DNA of 64,000 nucleotides from an uncultured Oscillospiraceae bacterium (GTDB lineage: Bacteria > Bacillota > Clostridia > Oscillospirales > Oscillospiraceae): positions 116,345 to 180,344 of the forward strand of contig CANQRM010000002.1 in assembly GCA_947626265.1 (NCBI GenBank), in the 5' to 3' direction. Shown here piece by piece: positions 33,737 through 41,957 of this stretch (its first letter is position 1; every line of letters starts with the position of its first letter). A program made the position numbers and the translations under genes. Under the pieces are notes generated by a model that was not told where the DNA came from, made no database searches, and worked only from the letters and a program-made list of their open reading frames with translations.

Positions 33737-35281
33737 TTATGCGCCCCTGTGGCTCAGGCCGTCCTCCCACAGGCCCGTGGCGGCATTGTAATTGCCCCAG
33801 TTCTCGGTCCAGGTGCACATACCTTGACTGCCGTACTTGGCACTGAACTGGCCATATCCGGCGGCGGTATAGGTGTACAGCCTGCCGGTGAGCATTTTGC
33901 CGATCTCGCCTCGGTCGTTGGTGGTCTGGAGCATGTACCAGGCCTTGCCGCCCTTGAGGTCGTCTAGGTACTGGAACCCGGTTAGGAGCTTTCCCGTGGC
34001 GTCGGCATAGTACCAGTTGTTGGCCCATTTGGAGGCGCCGTCAGCAAAGCCTACCCAGTAATCGCCCACGCGCTTGTTATTTTTGAAATAGTAATAGTCT
34101 CCCGTCTCCGGCACATACCGCCAGCCGGTGCCCCCCGCGGGCGGCTGGATGTCCTCCAGAGCAGGTGGTGTAGTATCCGTGCCGATTTCAAGAAAACGAA
34201 GATGCTCCTTCTTTGCGTATGCCTCCGCGGTAGAGCCTTTATAGCCGAGAACCAGAAACTGCGGATTTTTCATAGGACGCTGATCCGCCCCGTTCCAAAG
34301 TTCCCCAAAGGCGCTGTCCTCAATGGTAGTATTCGGATTCAGGATGGTGACTTCGGTCATCTCATTGCAGTAACTAAACGCACCACTGCCAATAATCGTG
34401 ACAGAGCGGGGGATCGTGACGCTGGTCATATCGCACCAGAGAAACGCACTGACGCCGATGGTCGTGACGGAATCAGGAATGGTCAGTCCTTTTAACGCAC
34501 ACCCATTAAAGGCCATCCGTCCGATAGTAGTGACCGTATCTGGAATAATAACACTTTCCAAACGACTGCACGCGAAAAATGTACTGTCTTCAATCGTTGT
34601 GATACCCCTGGGGAGTTCAATACTTTTCATGCGGTAGCACCCGTCAAATGCCCCGTCTCCAATATAGGAAACGGGACCGGCAAAGGAGATGTCGGTCAGA
34701 CTATAGCAGCCTGAAAAGGTTCTTCTTCCGATATAAGAAACAGAGCTTGGAATAATTACGTCATCTAAATATATACACATACTAAATGAATTATCTCCGA
34801 TGCGTGTGACGGTATCAGGGATGGTCACTTCACGACACTCACAGCCATAAAACGCCCAACTGCCAATAGTGGTGACGCCATTCTGAATGACGACTTCGCG
34901 GATATCACTGGAGTAGCCGCCATCCCGCCAAGGCGCCATCTCTTTGGAGCCGTCGGAACGGAGGCCGGCATAATCCTTCATGGCCCCGGTGCCGGAGATG
35001 GTGAGCGTGCCGTCGTCCGAAAACGACCAAGTCACATTGTTCCCGTTGGCTCCGCAGGTACCGGAGGCCGCAGCCACGGTCATCGGTTCGTCTACAGCGG
35101 CAGTCTCCGGCTCCACAGCCACGGGCACAGGCTCCTCCACTTCCTCCTCCACCGGGGCCGCAGGGGCATCCGGCGCAATGGGCTCCTCGGTCCCGAACAC
35201 ATCCTCCGCGGCGAACGCGGGAACGCCGAGGCCCAGCGCCATCACGAATGCCAGGAACAAACTTAATGCGCGCTTTTTCAT
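33737..35281 (-). CDS. Secreted BspA-type leucine-rich-repeat surface protein
   Basis: The 514-residue protein starts at ATG 35281 and has a signal peptide ending VPAFAAED. An acidic proline-rich stretch precedes eight or so LRR_5 (BspA-type) repeats with the pattern IPDTVTTIGxxAFxGC (residues about 110-370). The last 120 residues form tryptophan/tyrosine-rich repeats of cell-wall-binding type (YYFKNNKRVGDYW, WANNWYYADATGKL). Such proteins bind host or wall surfaces in gut clostridia. A 270-nt leader with its own terminator precedes it. Confidence 0.85.
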   Translation of the reverse strand: MKKRALSLFLAFVMALGLGVPAFAAEDVFGTEEPIAPDAPAAPVEEEVEEPVPVAVEPETAAVDEPMTVAAASGTCGANGNNVTWSFSDDGTLTISGTGAMKDYAGLRSDGSKEMAPWRDGGYSSDIREVVIQNGVTTIGSWAFYGCECREVTIPDTVTRIGDNSFSMCIYLDDVIIPSSVSYIGRRTFSGCYSLTDISFAGPVSYIGDGAFDGCYRMKSIELPRGITTIEDSTFFACSRLESVIIPDTVTTIGRMAFNGCALKGLTIPDSVTTIGVSAFLWCDMTSVTIPRSVTIIGSGAFSYCNEMTEVTILNPNTTIEDSAFGELWNGADQRPMKNPQFLVLGYKGSTAEAYAKKEHLRFLEIGTDTTPPALEDIQPPAGGTGWRYVPETGDYYYFKNNKRVGDYWVGFADGASKWANNWYYADATGKLLTGFQYLDDLKGGKAWYMLQTTNDRGEIGKMLTGRLYTYTAAGYGQFSAKYGSQGMCTWTENWGNYNAATGLWEDGLSHRGA

Positions 35282-35356
35282 GCTCCATCCCTCTCCTTTT
35301 CCGTATTTCCCGGCAGTACCGGCCCGCGGTTTGACCCGCGGGCTTTCCCGCCGAGA

Positions 35357-35555
35357 CAACAAAAAGCGGTGCAGGAAGCATCCTACACCGCCGAAGGTCT
35401 ACATCACAGCCTGCATACTCGTTCCACTTGTAAAAAACAGGGGGAGCGGGTATAATGAGGCGGGCGCAGTCTACTGCTGTGTGGGAGGTCTCTTCTCCTG
35501 CATAGGGGCTTGGGGTGTCGTTACCACCCCAAGTCCTGCCTTTGGTTGTCTCGCA
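35357..35555 (-). ncRNA. Candidate structured RNA or long leader upstream of the LRR gene
   Basis: A near-perfect promoter (35561-35589) is followed by about 200 nt with no convincing reading frame. There is a strong local hairpin CTTGGGGTG/CACCCCAAG (about 35504-35530), a smaller GCAG-TAGA-CTGC hairpin, and then an intrinsic terminator GCGGTGTAGGA/TCCTGCACCGC with TTTTTGTTG (35391 down to 35357). GCAGGA occurs twice early on and could pair with TCCTGC of the terminator arm, suggesting attenuation. The length also fits a 6S-like RNA, but I cannot confirm any known family. Confidence 0.45.
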
Positions 35556-35560
35556 AAGAT

Positions 35561-35589
35561 ATTATATCGCGTTATCCCCCCGGGCGCAA
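35561..35589 (-). promoter_or_regulatory. Promoter of the candidate RNA/LRR leader
   Basis: TTGCGC (35584-35589), a 17-bp spacer and a perfect TATAAT (35561-35566) on the minus strand. Confidence 0.7.
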
Positions 35590-35622
35590 GGGGTATTTAT
35601 ACGGGCCGCCGGGACAAAAGCT

Positions 35623-35644
35623 CCCCTCCGCAGATGCGGAGGGG
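35623..35644 (-). terminator. Terminator of the GH25 gene
   Basis: CCCCTCCGC (35623-35631) and GCGGAGGGG (35636-35644) enclose a 4-base loop. The minus strand continues AGCTTTTGTC; the plus side also has TTTTGTG. Confidence 0.8.
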
Positions 35645-35663
35645 ATGTTTTGTGTTTATCTCT

Positions 35664-36617
35664 TTACCCCACGACGGCCTCCGGGGAGGTGACGGGGGTC
35701 GCCTCGGGGGCGGGGGTATTTCGGGGCTTATCCGCCCGAACGTACATGGCATCCATGTCCACGTCCACGTTGATGCCCGGGACCGTGGCGGTATAGGAAT
35801 ACTGCCAGAAGTCGTGGTCGTAGTAGAAGATGGGCTTGGTGCCCGGGTCGCCCATCCAGAGGGTGATGTCCGTGAGCTGATTGAGGTCATATGTATAATA
35901 GGCCAGGTTCAGGTAGCTGTACATCCCCGGCTCATAGCCCGCGGCCTCCACGAGCTTTGTAAATTCCAAACACGCGGCAGTGACCACCTCGCCGGGCACA
36001 TCCGCGCTGCGGGAGCCCTCATAGGGCAGCGGCTCCCAGTCGAAGAACACGGGCAGGGTCACGTCGTAGTCCTCGATGAGGCGGATGGTATATACCGCCT
36101 CCTCGGCGGCCTCCACGATGTTCAGGGCCTGGGAGAAGAAGTATACCCCCACGTCCAGCCCCGCGTCCAGCGCGCCCTGGATGTTGGCGCGGAAGCGGGC
36201 GTCCTCGTGGATGTCCCCCTCGCCGTAGGAGCGGTAGCCGCAGCGTATCATGGCGAACTCCACGCCGTAGTCCGCCACCGCCTGCCAGTCGATCTCGCCC
36301 TGGTGGTCAGATACGTCCACGCCCCGGACCATGGTCAGGTCCGAGCCTGCGTAGGAGGGCACCTGGTCCTGGACGTTGAAGTCCGTGGGCTCCCGGTTAA
36401 AGAGGGGCATATCCTCCGCCTCCGGCACCCACATATAGCCGCCCGTGCCGCTCAGCACCTGCACCTCCCCCTCGTGGGGGTCCACCGTGGGGGTGGGGAT
36501 GGGCGTGGGGCTTGGCTCCGGGGGCGCCGCCGGCCGGGCCACATAATAAATAATGAGCCCGATGAGCACCGCCAGGAGCACGAATATGACGATTATTAAA
36601 GGAATCAGTCGTTTCAT
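35664..36617 (-). CDS. Membrane-anchored GH25 lysozyme-like hydrolase
   Basis: The 317-residue protein starts at ATG 36617 and has one N-terminal membrane helix (residues about 4-26), followed by a proline/threonine-rich spacer. The GH25 domain shows RGVDVSDHQGEIDW, FAMIRCGYRSYGEG, GVYFFSQALN and the catalytic acidic pair in VFFDWEP, ending DFWQYSYT. GH25 enzymes cleave the MurNAc-GlcNAc bond of peptidoglycan. A TTGCAA / 17 bp / TATGGT promoter lies so close to the ATG that the mRNA may have almost no leader. Confidence 0.88.
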   Translation of the reverse strand: MKRLIPLIIVIFVLLAVLIGLIIYYVARPAAPPEPSPTPIPTPTVDPHEGEVQVLSGTGGYMWVPEAEDMPLFNREPTDFNVQDQVPSYAGSDLTMVRGVDVSDHQGEIDWQAVADYGVEFAMIRCGYRSYGEGDIHEDARFRANIQGALDAGLDVGVYFFSQALNIVEAAEEAVYTIRLIEDYDVTLPVFFDWEPLPYEGSRSADVPGEVVTAACLEFTKLVEAAGYEPGMYSYLNLAYYTYDLNQLTDITLWMGDPGTKPIFYYDHDFWQYSYTATVPGINVDVDMDAMYVRADKPRNTPAPEATPVTSPEAVVG

Positions 36618-36670
36618 AGCGCCTCTACCATACCACAAACGGGGCCATATTGCAATCGAAGGGAAAATCC

Positions 36671-36699
36671 TTGATTTTCCAGCCCGTTCAAGGTATGAT
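36671..36699 (+). promoter_or_regulatory. Promoter of prfB
   Basis: TTGATT (36671-36676), a 17-bp spacer and TATGAT (36694-36699) precede the ATG at 36746. Confidence 0.7.
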
Positions 36700-36745
36700 G
36701 AATAGGAAAGATATAGGACGCAGTGACGAGAGAGGAACGGTCAAC

Positions 36746-37855
36746 ATGGCATTGCTGCAATTTGAGGAATACAAGACGAAACTGAACGGCTGCAAGCCGG
36801 AGCTGGACCACCTGGCCGAGGCCATGCATCTGGCCGACGCCCGGATGGAGATCGAGAAGCTCCACGCCGAGGCGGAGGAGCCGGACTATTGGTCCGACCT
36901 GGAGCGGAGCCAGAAGGCCCAGCAGAGGCTCAAGAGCCTGCAGAATAAATGCGACACCTATCAGAAGCTGTCCGCCGCCTGGGACGACATGATGACCATA
37001 TGCGAGATGGCCCTGGAGGAGAACGACGAGAGCATGCTCCCGGAGCTTTCCGAGAGCTACGAAAAGTTCGCCGCGGATCTGGAGCAGACCCGGCTCTCCA
37101 CCCTGCTCACCGGGGAATATGACGCCAACAACGCCATCGTCACCTTCCATGCCGGGGCCGGCGGCACCGAGGCCCAGGACTGGGCCCAGATGCTGTACCG
37201 CATGTACACCATGTGGACCGACCGCCATGGGTTTAAGTACACCCTCATGGACTGGCAGGACGGGGACCAGGCGGGCATCAAGTCCGCCACCATCAAGATA
37301 GAGGGCGACAACGCCTACGGGTTTTTGAAGAGCGAGCACGGGGTGCATAGGCTCGTGCGCATCAGCCCCTTCGACGCCTCCGGCCGGCGGCAGACCAGCT
37401 TCGCCGCCGTGGAGGTCATGCCGGAGATCGGCGACGCCGGGGAGATCGAGCTCCGGGACGAGGACATCAAGATGGACGTCTACCGCTCCTCCGGCGCCGG
37501 CGGCCAGAAGGTCAACAAGACCAGCTCCGCCGTCCGCCTGACCCACCTGCCCACGGGCATCGTGGTCTCCAGCCAGGTGGAGAGAAGCCACTTTCAGAAC
37601 CTGGAAAACTGCAAGGAAATGCTGCGGGCCAAGCTGGCCGAGATCAAGGAGCGGGAGCACCTGGAGAAGATCGAGGACATCAAGGGCGTGCAGATGAAGA
37701 TCGAGTGGGGCAGCCAGATACGCTCTTACGTGTTCATGCCCTACACCCTGGCCAAGGACACCCGCACCGGCTATGAGAACAGCAACATCCAGGCCGTCAT
37801 GGACGGGGACATCGACGGGTTCATCAACGCCTTCCTCGCCATGAAGGCGGGCTGA
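36746..37855 (+). CDS. prfB: Peptide chain release factor 2, without programmed frameshift
   Basis: The 369-residue protein starts at ATG 36746 behind GAGAGGAACGG. The stop-codon recognition motif is SPFDASGRRQTSF, and GAGGQKVNKTSS holds the GGQ that triggers peptide release at UGA and UAA. Many bacterial prfB genes need a +1 shift near codon 25. Here the frame is continuous from the ATG, so that autoregulation is absent. Confidence 0.95.
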   Translation: MALLQFEEYKTKLNGCKPELDHLAEAMHLADARMEIEKLHAEAEEPDYWSDLERSQKAQQRLKSLQNKCDTYQKLSAAWDDMMTICEMALEENDESMLPELSESYEKFAADLEQTRLSTLLTGEYDANNAIVTFHAGAGGTEAQDWAQMLYRMYTMWTDRHGFKYTLMDWQDGDQAGIKSATIKIEGDNAYGFLKSEHGVHRLVRISPFDASGRRQTSFAAVEVMPEIGDAGEIELRDEDIKMDVYRSSGAGGQKVNKTSSAVRLTHLPTGIVVSSQVERSHFQNLENCKEMLRAKLAEIKEREHLEKIEDIKGVQMKIEWGSQIRSYVFMPYTLAKDTRTGYENSNIQAVMDGDIDGFINAFLAMKAG

Positions 37856-37860
37856 AAGGC

Positions 37861-37889
37861 TTGATTTTCCCCTCGCCTACCTGTATAAT
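37861..37889 (+). promoter_or_regulatory. tRNA promoter
   Basis: TTGATT (37861-37866), a 17-bp spacer and a perfect TATAAT (37884-37889) end 11 bp before the tRNA fragment. It is the only evident promoter for the intact tRNA downstream. Confidence 0.8.
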
Positions 37890-37900
37890 GGGTGGGCCGT

Positions 37901-37945
37901 GCCGGTGTGATGGAATTGGCAGACGTACCGGACTCAAAATCCGGT
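37901..37945 (+). pseudogene. 5' fragment of a tRNA-Leu(CAA) gene
   Basis: The first 45 bases match the intact tRNA-Leu at 38091 except for one base in the anticodon loop (C for T at position 32). The sequence then departs just after the anticodon stem, and no T arm or acceptor 3' half follows. It cannot give a functional tRNA and is best read as a scar of site-specific integration. Confidence 0.8.
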
Positions 37946-38090
37946 GCGTCATCCACTGTCGGCAGGCGAAAAAACCTTGAAATCACGGGGTTTTTGACAA
38001 CTCGATATTTGTAAATTTCCTCATGGACCTCCACGATGGACCTCCGATTTCCAGAACACGTCATCCGAAGCAGGTCATTGAAGATAACAC
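37946..38090 (+). repeat. Degenerate duplicate of the attachment-site flank
   Basis: This segment resembles the 38178-38319 flank that follows the intact tRNA. Both have a stretch of the type aaac-CTTGA-x-TCA...GGGTTTTT, and later tandem ATGGxCCTCC pairs (TCATGGACCTCCACGATGG here, CACCATGGCCCTCC further on). Together with the tRNA fragment it suggests an earlier, related element that used the same site. Confidence 0.5.
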
Positions 38091-38177
38091 GCCGGTGTGA
38101 TGGAATTGGCAGACGTACCGGATTCAAAATCCGGCGGTGGCGACACCGTGCGGGTTCGACCCCCGCCACCGGCACCA
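38091..38177 (+). tRNA. tRNA-Leu (anticodon CAA)
   Basis: The acceptor stem GCCGGTG pairs with CACCGGC, the anticodon stem CCGGA/TCCGG encloses loop TTCAAAA (anticodon CAA, reads UUG), a long class II variable arm follows, then the T arm with GGGTTCGACCCCC and an encoded CCA. At 87 nt it is complete. The tyrosine integrase gene starts downstream, so this is probably the attachment site of the island. Confidence 0.95.
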
Positions 38178-38319
38178 TCCCCAAGAAGGCCCGGAAACGC
38201 TTGATACTCAGGCGTTTTCGGGTTTTTCTTTTTCTCCGGTCCGCAGTTCGTGATTTGGGAAAGCGGCCCTTTTTCCTCACCATGGCCCTCCAAATGGCCC
38301 TCCGTTTTTTGAAGTTCAT

Positions 38320-39522
38320 TCAGCTTACCGCCTTGGGATATACCCCGATGATGGCGTTTGCTGAAGCGACCTTTGAACTGAAACTCAGGTGGGTGTAGAT
38401 GTTGGATGTCGTGGAGATGTCGCTGTGGCCTAACCATTCCTGAATGTCCTTCAGGCTCACACCATTTGCGTATAAGAGGCTCGCGCAGCTATGCCGGAGG
38501 TCGTGGAAGCGGATTTTCCGCATCCCGCTCTTCTCCAATACCAGCGGAAAATGCTGGGTGATATATCCCGGCTTGACAAGCTCTCCGATCTCGTTGACGT
38601 AGATGTAGCCGTCGTACATTTTGTTATACATATTGCCGCAGAGCTTTCGGTTTACCTCCTGCTGGGCTTTCAAGCGGTATAACAACTCTTCAAACGGCGG
38701 GACCAGCGGTAATGTCCGATAACTGGATTTGGTCTTGGCCCGGTCTTTCTCAATGATCGTGCTTTTTCCGTCAACGCTGGCCTGCGTTACCGTGTGGCGG
38801 ATCGTCAGCGTCTTTTGCTCAAAGTCGATGGCTTCCCATTTCAGACCCACCGCCTCGCTGCGCCGCAGGCCGTAAAATGCCGCCAGGATAACACCCAGCT
38901 CCAACGGGTCGCCTCTCACGACTTCAAACAGCCGCTCCAGTTCCTTCGCGTTGTAGTAGTCGCCAACGTATTTCACTTTCTTCGGCCGCTCGATCCGGTC
39001 AGCCGGGTTATTATCCAGCAGGCCCGTCTTATAGGCATATTGGAGCGCCTTGCGAATATTGGCGTGTCTGTGAATGACCGTATTGGGGGAGATACCGTTC
39101 TCTTTCATTTCATAGGTGTAGTAGTCCTGGATGTGCTTCGGCGTTACTTCCCGCAGACGCAGCCCCGGATAACGCTTGTCAAAGTACGGTATGATCTTGT
39201 TCTTGATGCTGAGCGAGTATGAAGAATAGGTCGTGACCTCAATGCTCGCTTCCATCATATCCAGCCAATCGGTCAGAAACTTCGTGAACGGGATGTCTGC
39301 CGGGTCGATTTGTTCCGGGTGACTGTTTTTCTCGATCTGCCGCGCTAATTCTTCCTCCATTTCCTTGCGAGCCTGTGCGAGCATGGCTTCGGCGCGCTTT
39401 TTGTTCCCCTTGACCGGAAGCCCGGTGCTTTTGGTTGGCGTCTTTCGTTTGCCGTTTTCGTCAGTGTAACTGAGGACGATGTGATAATAGCCTCTCTTTT
39501 CTCGCAGATGTCCTGCCACCAT
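38320..39522 (-). CDS. int: Tyrosine-type site-specific integrase
   Basis: The 400-residue protein starts at ATG 39522 behind AAAAGGAGG. It has an AP2-like arm-binding N-terminus, a SAM-like core-binding domain (residues about 75-180) and a catalytic domain with the first arginine in YGLRRSEAVGL, HDLRHSCASLL, and GHSDISTTSNIYTH holding the last histidine and the tyrosine nucleophile. This is the Tn916 Int type that moves ICEs and islands. It ends 143 bp from the tRNA and is transcribed towards it, the usual layout at an att site. Confidence 0.93.
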   Translation of the reverse strand: MVAGHLREKRGYYHIVLSYTDENGKRKTPTKSTGLPVKGNKKRAEAMLAQARKEMEEELARQIEKNSHPEQIDPADIPFTKFLTDWLDMMEASIEVTTYSSYSLSIKNKIIPYFDKRYPGLRLREVTPKHIQDYYTYEMKENGISPNTVIHRHANIRKALQYAYKTGLLDNNPADRIERPKKVKYVGDYYNAKELERLFEVVRGDPLELGVILAAFYGLRRSEAVGLKWEAIDFEQKTLTIRHTVTQASVDGKSTIIEKDRAKTKSSYRTLPLVPPFEELLYRLKAQQEVNRKLCGNMYNKMYDGYIYVNEIGELVKPGYITQHFPLVLEKSGMRKIRFHDLRHSCASLLYANGVSLKDIQEWLGHSDISTTSNIYTHLSFSSKVASANAIIGVYPKAVS

Positions 39523-39622
39523 AATAAAATCCTCCTTTTCTTGGCGCAGCATCCTTCCATCTGCCATTGACATGTACAAGGTTATCACGGGGATAGCACT
39601 ATGGCAAATGTGCGAATTCATT

Positions 39623-40444
39623 TCATGCGTCGGGTTTTTCTTTACCTTCCAGGTAATCAATCACATTGAGCTTGGGAATCCTATAACGTCTTGCGATTAC
39701 AAAACTCTTGATCGCACCAGATTTCAAAAGGCGGTATCCTGCTTTTACGCTGATCCCTCCCAACATCTCACATAGCTGCTCTACATTGACTACATCGGGA
39801 TAATTCGGAAACATGGGCTCATGGCGTTCTGCGGCATCTTTTTTTGCTCTCTCATCTTCTCGCGCTGGTAGGTAAAGGTGCGTGTTCAGAACTTCTCTTG
39901 TGGATTGCATTTCCTGCCGGCTTTGCTTCTTTGGTATCAGTTCATAGTCATACCCCTTGCGGCAGTTGCAGCAAGTACATGTGTTACATTCAGTCTGATA
40001 CGGATCGATACGGCGCAGAAAGTTGTTGCCCTCGCTGCGAAAGTTGTCAGCACAGGTTTGACACAGACACATGATAAGCGGATTTGGCACATCTTCAATC
40101 AGATTGATGCTGACAGCCAGGGCATGATTCATCCCGGTAATATGTTCTTTGCTCAGATGTCCGATATATCCATCCAAACGGCGCTTGTCGATAGTGCGTA
40201 TCTGCTCCATAAGAATAATGGACGGCCATTCAAGCCCGTCCAGTTTCTCTATATAGTAATGAGTCGGCAGACGAGGTTTCACGTCTGCTTTGCTGGTAAT
40301 TGCAGCTACGATCACGGTGGGGCTGTACTTGTTACCCATGTTGTTCTGAATGATGACCACGGGGCGAGGGCCCTTCTGTTCGGAGCCGATGCTATCTGGA
40401 AGGTCGGCATAGTATATGTCGCCTCGCATATATGTTTTTTCCAT
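39623..40444 (-). CDS. MazF/PemK-like toxin domain fused to a cysteine-rich segment and an excisionase-like HTH
   Basis: The 273-residue protein starts at ATG 40444 behind GGGAGG. Residues 5-115 match MazF/PemK endoribonucleases (RGDIYYADLPDSIGSEQKGP, RPVVIIQNN, LMEQIRTIDKRRLDGYIG). Residues about 123-170 hold nine cysteines, including CLCQTC and CNTCTCCNC, probably a metal site. Residues about 205-268 look like a MerR/Xis-type HTH (VVNVEQLCEMLGGISVKAGY, ARRYRIPKLNVIDYL). No MazE-type antitoxin gene adjoins. Its position just before int fits a recombination directionality factor. Confidence 0.75.
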   Translation of the reverse strand: MEKTYMRGDIYYADLPDSIGSEQKGPRPVVIIQNNMGNKYSPTVIVAAITSKADVKPRLPTHYYIEKLDGLEWPSIILMEQIRTIDKRRLDGYIGHLSKEHITGMNHALAVSINLIEDVPNPLIMCLCQTCADNFRSEGNNFLRRIDPYQTECNTCTCCNCRKGYDYELIPKKQSRQEMQSTREVLNTHLYLPAREDERAKKDAAERHEPMFPNYPDVVNVEQLCEMLGGISVKAGYRLLKSGAIKSFVIARRYRIPKLNVIDYLEGKEKPDA

Positions 40445-41118
40445 TCGTCTTGACCTCCCGAAAAAGAAATCTTACGAGGAAAAGTTACTATGTAAAGGCC
40501 AGGAGGCTGACGTAATCATGTTGTTGGGAGGCATTGAACCCTCTTACTGGTGTTGCCAACCTCCTTGGCCAATATGGGGAAGCGATCCAATTTGTCCTCG
40601 ACGCCCCGGATCACCGATGGGAAGTCATCAAACGGCTGGTGGCTACCAGCTCCACGGGAGTCTCACCCTCGCGTGGATCTCACGCGACCGCCCCCATTGC
40701 CTGTGACGGCTTCATGTTCGCCAAGCAGAAGTGCCGCCGACTGTGGCTGGACGGGAGTATCATTGTCCCTGCTGCCTGTCATTGCCTATACCGGGGGCCG
40801 CCCGATGGTCATAGTGTCTGTGTGTCGCTTTCCGCCGTGTGCCCCGTAAAACGCGATATACGGTCTTGCTGGACTCACGACGGGTCATGGCGCAGCACTA
40901 TGGTGGCTCATGCTCCTCGCATCAGCAACAGGAATGTGTCTGATGAATGGGTATGCAGTTGTAAGCGGCGTGTTCGGTCCGAAAAAGAACCGAGCCACAG
41001 AAGGGTATTTCCCTCTGTGGCTCAAATTATAGCCGCTTTTTGGTTGCTTGGGCGGTCAGGATTGGCAAGGTTTTTGCCCAATTTCCCGACCAAAATGACT
41101 TATTTCAGAAAATAAGCT
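40445..41118. other. Region without a convincing gene
   Basis: One plus-strand frame stays open from 40534 to 41115, and part of it (ANLLGQYGEAIQFVLDAP and the following EVIKRLVA) looks protein-like. After that the translation becomes cysteine-rich and low in sense. A shorter frame from ATG 40518, behind AGGAGG, gives 62 Cys/Trp/Pro-rich residues. I regard the stretch as the remains of an element gene. It ends with the hairpin at 40982-41023. Confidence 0.4.
40982..41023 (-). terminator. Terminator of the XRE gene at 41119
   Basis: GAGCCACAGA (40992-41001) and TCTGTGGCTC (41014-41023) pair; the minus strand continues GGTTCTTTTTC. Confidence 0.75.
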
Positions 41119-41403
41119 CTATATTCTTGCCTGGATTGCTTCAAGTGTATGGATCACTTCTCCGAGCTCTTCGCTCAATCTTAACCGGTCCGAATCACCT
41201 GTAATGATATAGGACGCAGTAACATGGAGGTACTCTGACACTGAAAAGAGAAAGTCAGAGTGAAGGTTTCTTTCACCGCGTTCAATCCTTCGCAGATGAT
41301 CTGGAGAAACTCCAAGGTCAAAGGCCGCTTTCGTCAGGCTGATATGGAGCTCCATTCTCCTGTCGCGGATTCTTTGACCAGCGTCTTTTGCCGAAAAAGC
41401 CAT
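41119..41403 (-). CDS. Small XRE-family regulator
   Basis: The 94-residue protein starts at ATG 41403 behind AGAAAGGAG. It has an HTH_3 domain (ISLTKAAFDLGVSPDHLRRIE, residues 21-41) and ends in a short helix without further domains. It lies downstream of the orphan AgrA-type promoter at 41809, with more than 400 bp between them. Whether that promoter reaches it is unclear because a hairpin intervenes. Confidence 0.85.
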   Translation of the reverse strand: MAFSAKDAGQRIRDRRMELHISLTKAAFDLGVSPDHLRRIERGERNLHSDFLFSVSEYLHVTASYIITGDSDRLRLSEELGEVIHTLEAIQARI

Positions 41404-41808
41404 AGGAAACTCCTTTCTCTGTTCTGTGAGAAAGGATACAGAAACGCCCCATGAAGTAGAGAAAACGAGTACACAACGAAGAAGGCGTACCAATACGTCA
41501 ATCTGCCGCCGTCAGAAGGGACGTTATTTGCATCCTTGCCCAGATGTATACAGACATATTATGTTGTAAAGCGAGAATTGTAGAGATATGTAAAGTTTGA
41601 ACCCGGTTTGCAACAAATTATATCAAATCACTTTTGTCGAATTCCGTAGGATACGGTAAAGGACGCAATAAATTGCATGTAATTTGTGAGAAGCGCGGCT
41701 TTTTCGTCTGAATTGATAGTTCTTTATATCCACTCACAGAATGATTCCCCCGGAGCAAACGATAGTAGCATCCCGGGGGAACCATCTGAAATCTGTCAAT
41801 TTCCCTAT
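41404..41808 (-). ncRNA. Candidate agr-controlled RNA downstream of promoter P1
   Basis: No credible gene is found in these 405 bases, yet a strong AgrA-type promoter points into them. The transcript would start near 41802 and meet almost at once a stable hairpin (41743-41785; GGTTCCCCCGG paired with CCGGGGGAATC). The hairpin is followed by ATCATTCTGTG rather than a T run, so termination may be partial. The product could be a very short RNA or a longer one of the RNAIII kind. Its extent is unknown. Confidence 0.35.
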
Positions 41809-41875
41809 ATAATATACTCTCCATCTTCCCTTGTGGGAAAATCAATGTAAAATGCGGAAAAATCTATGTGAAATG
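41809..41875 (-). promoter_or_regulatory. AgrA-type promoter P1
   Basis: On the minus strand CATTTCACATAGATTT (41860-41875) and CATTTTACATTGATTT (41839-41854) are 21 bp apart, then a 24-bp gap with CCCACAAGG leads to TATTAT (41809-41814). The same layout occurs at 44831, 54557 and 57295. Tandem half-sites two helical turns apart are typical of LytTR-family regulators such as AgrA. No coding gene follows closely. Confidence 0.75.
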
Positions 41876-41894
41876 CTTTTGCCGCAAACAAGAT

Positions 41895-41936
41895 GATTTC
41901 CCCCGGAGCAGCGGTGATCGCTGCCTTGGGGGAACC
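41895..41936 (-). terminator. Terminator of the SLH protein gene
   Basis: GGTTCCCCCAAGGCAGCG pairs with CGCTGCTCCGGGGGAAATC with small mismatches, 22 bp after the SLH stop. The stem resembles the hairpin at 41743-41785, so the two may be duplicates. Confidence 0.65.
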
Positions 41937-41957
41937 ATCTTATATCTATTTGTTCTT

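Noticed and set aside
35395..35470. Possible T-box in the leader of the LRR gene (AAGTGGAACGAG)
   Set aside because: It lacks the AGGGTGG core and specifier-loop features, and the downstream gene is not amino-acid related.
36746..36830. Programmed frameshift site in prfB
   Set aside because: No in-frame stop follows the start; the reading frame is continuous.
37901..37990. First tRNA-Leu copy as a functional tRNA
   Set aside because: The sequence after the anticodon stem cannot form a T arm or pair with the acceptor 5' strand.
41618..41845. 75-codon minus-strand frame under promoter P1
   Set aside because: Its ATG lies upstream of the predicted transcription start; the next ATG falls in the hairpin and has no ribosome binding site.
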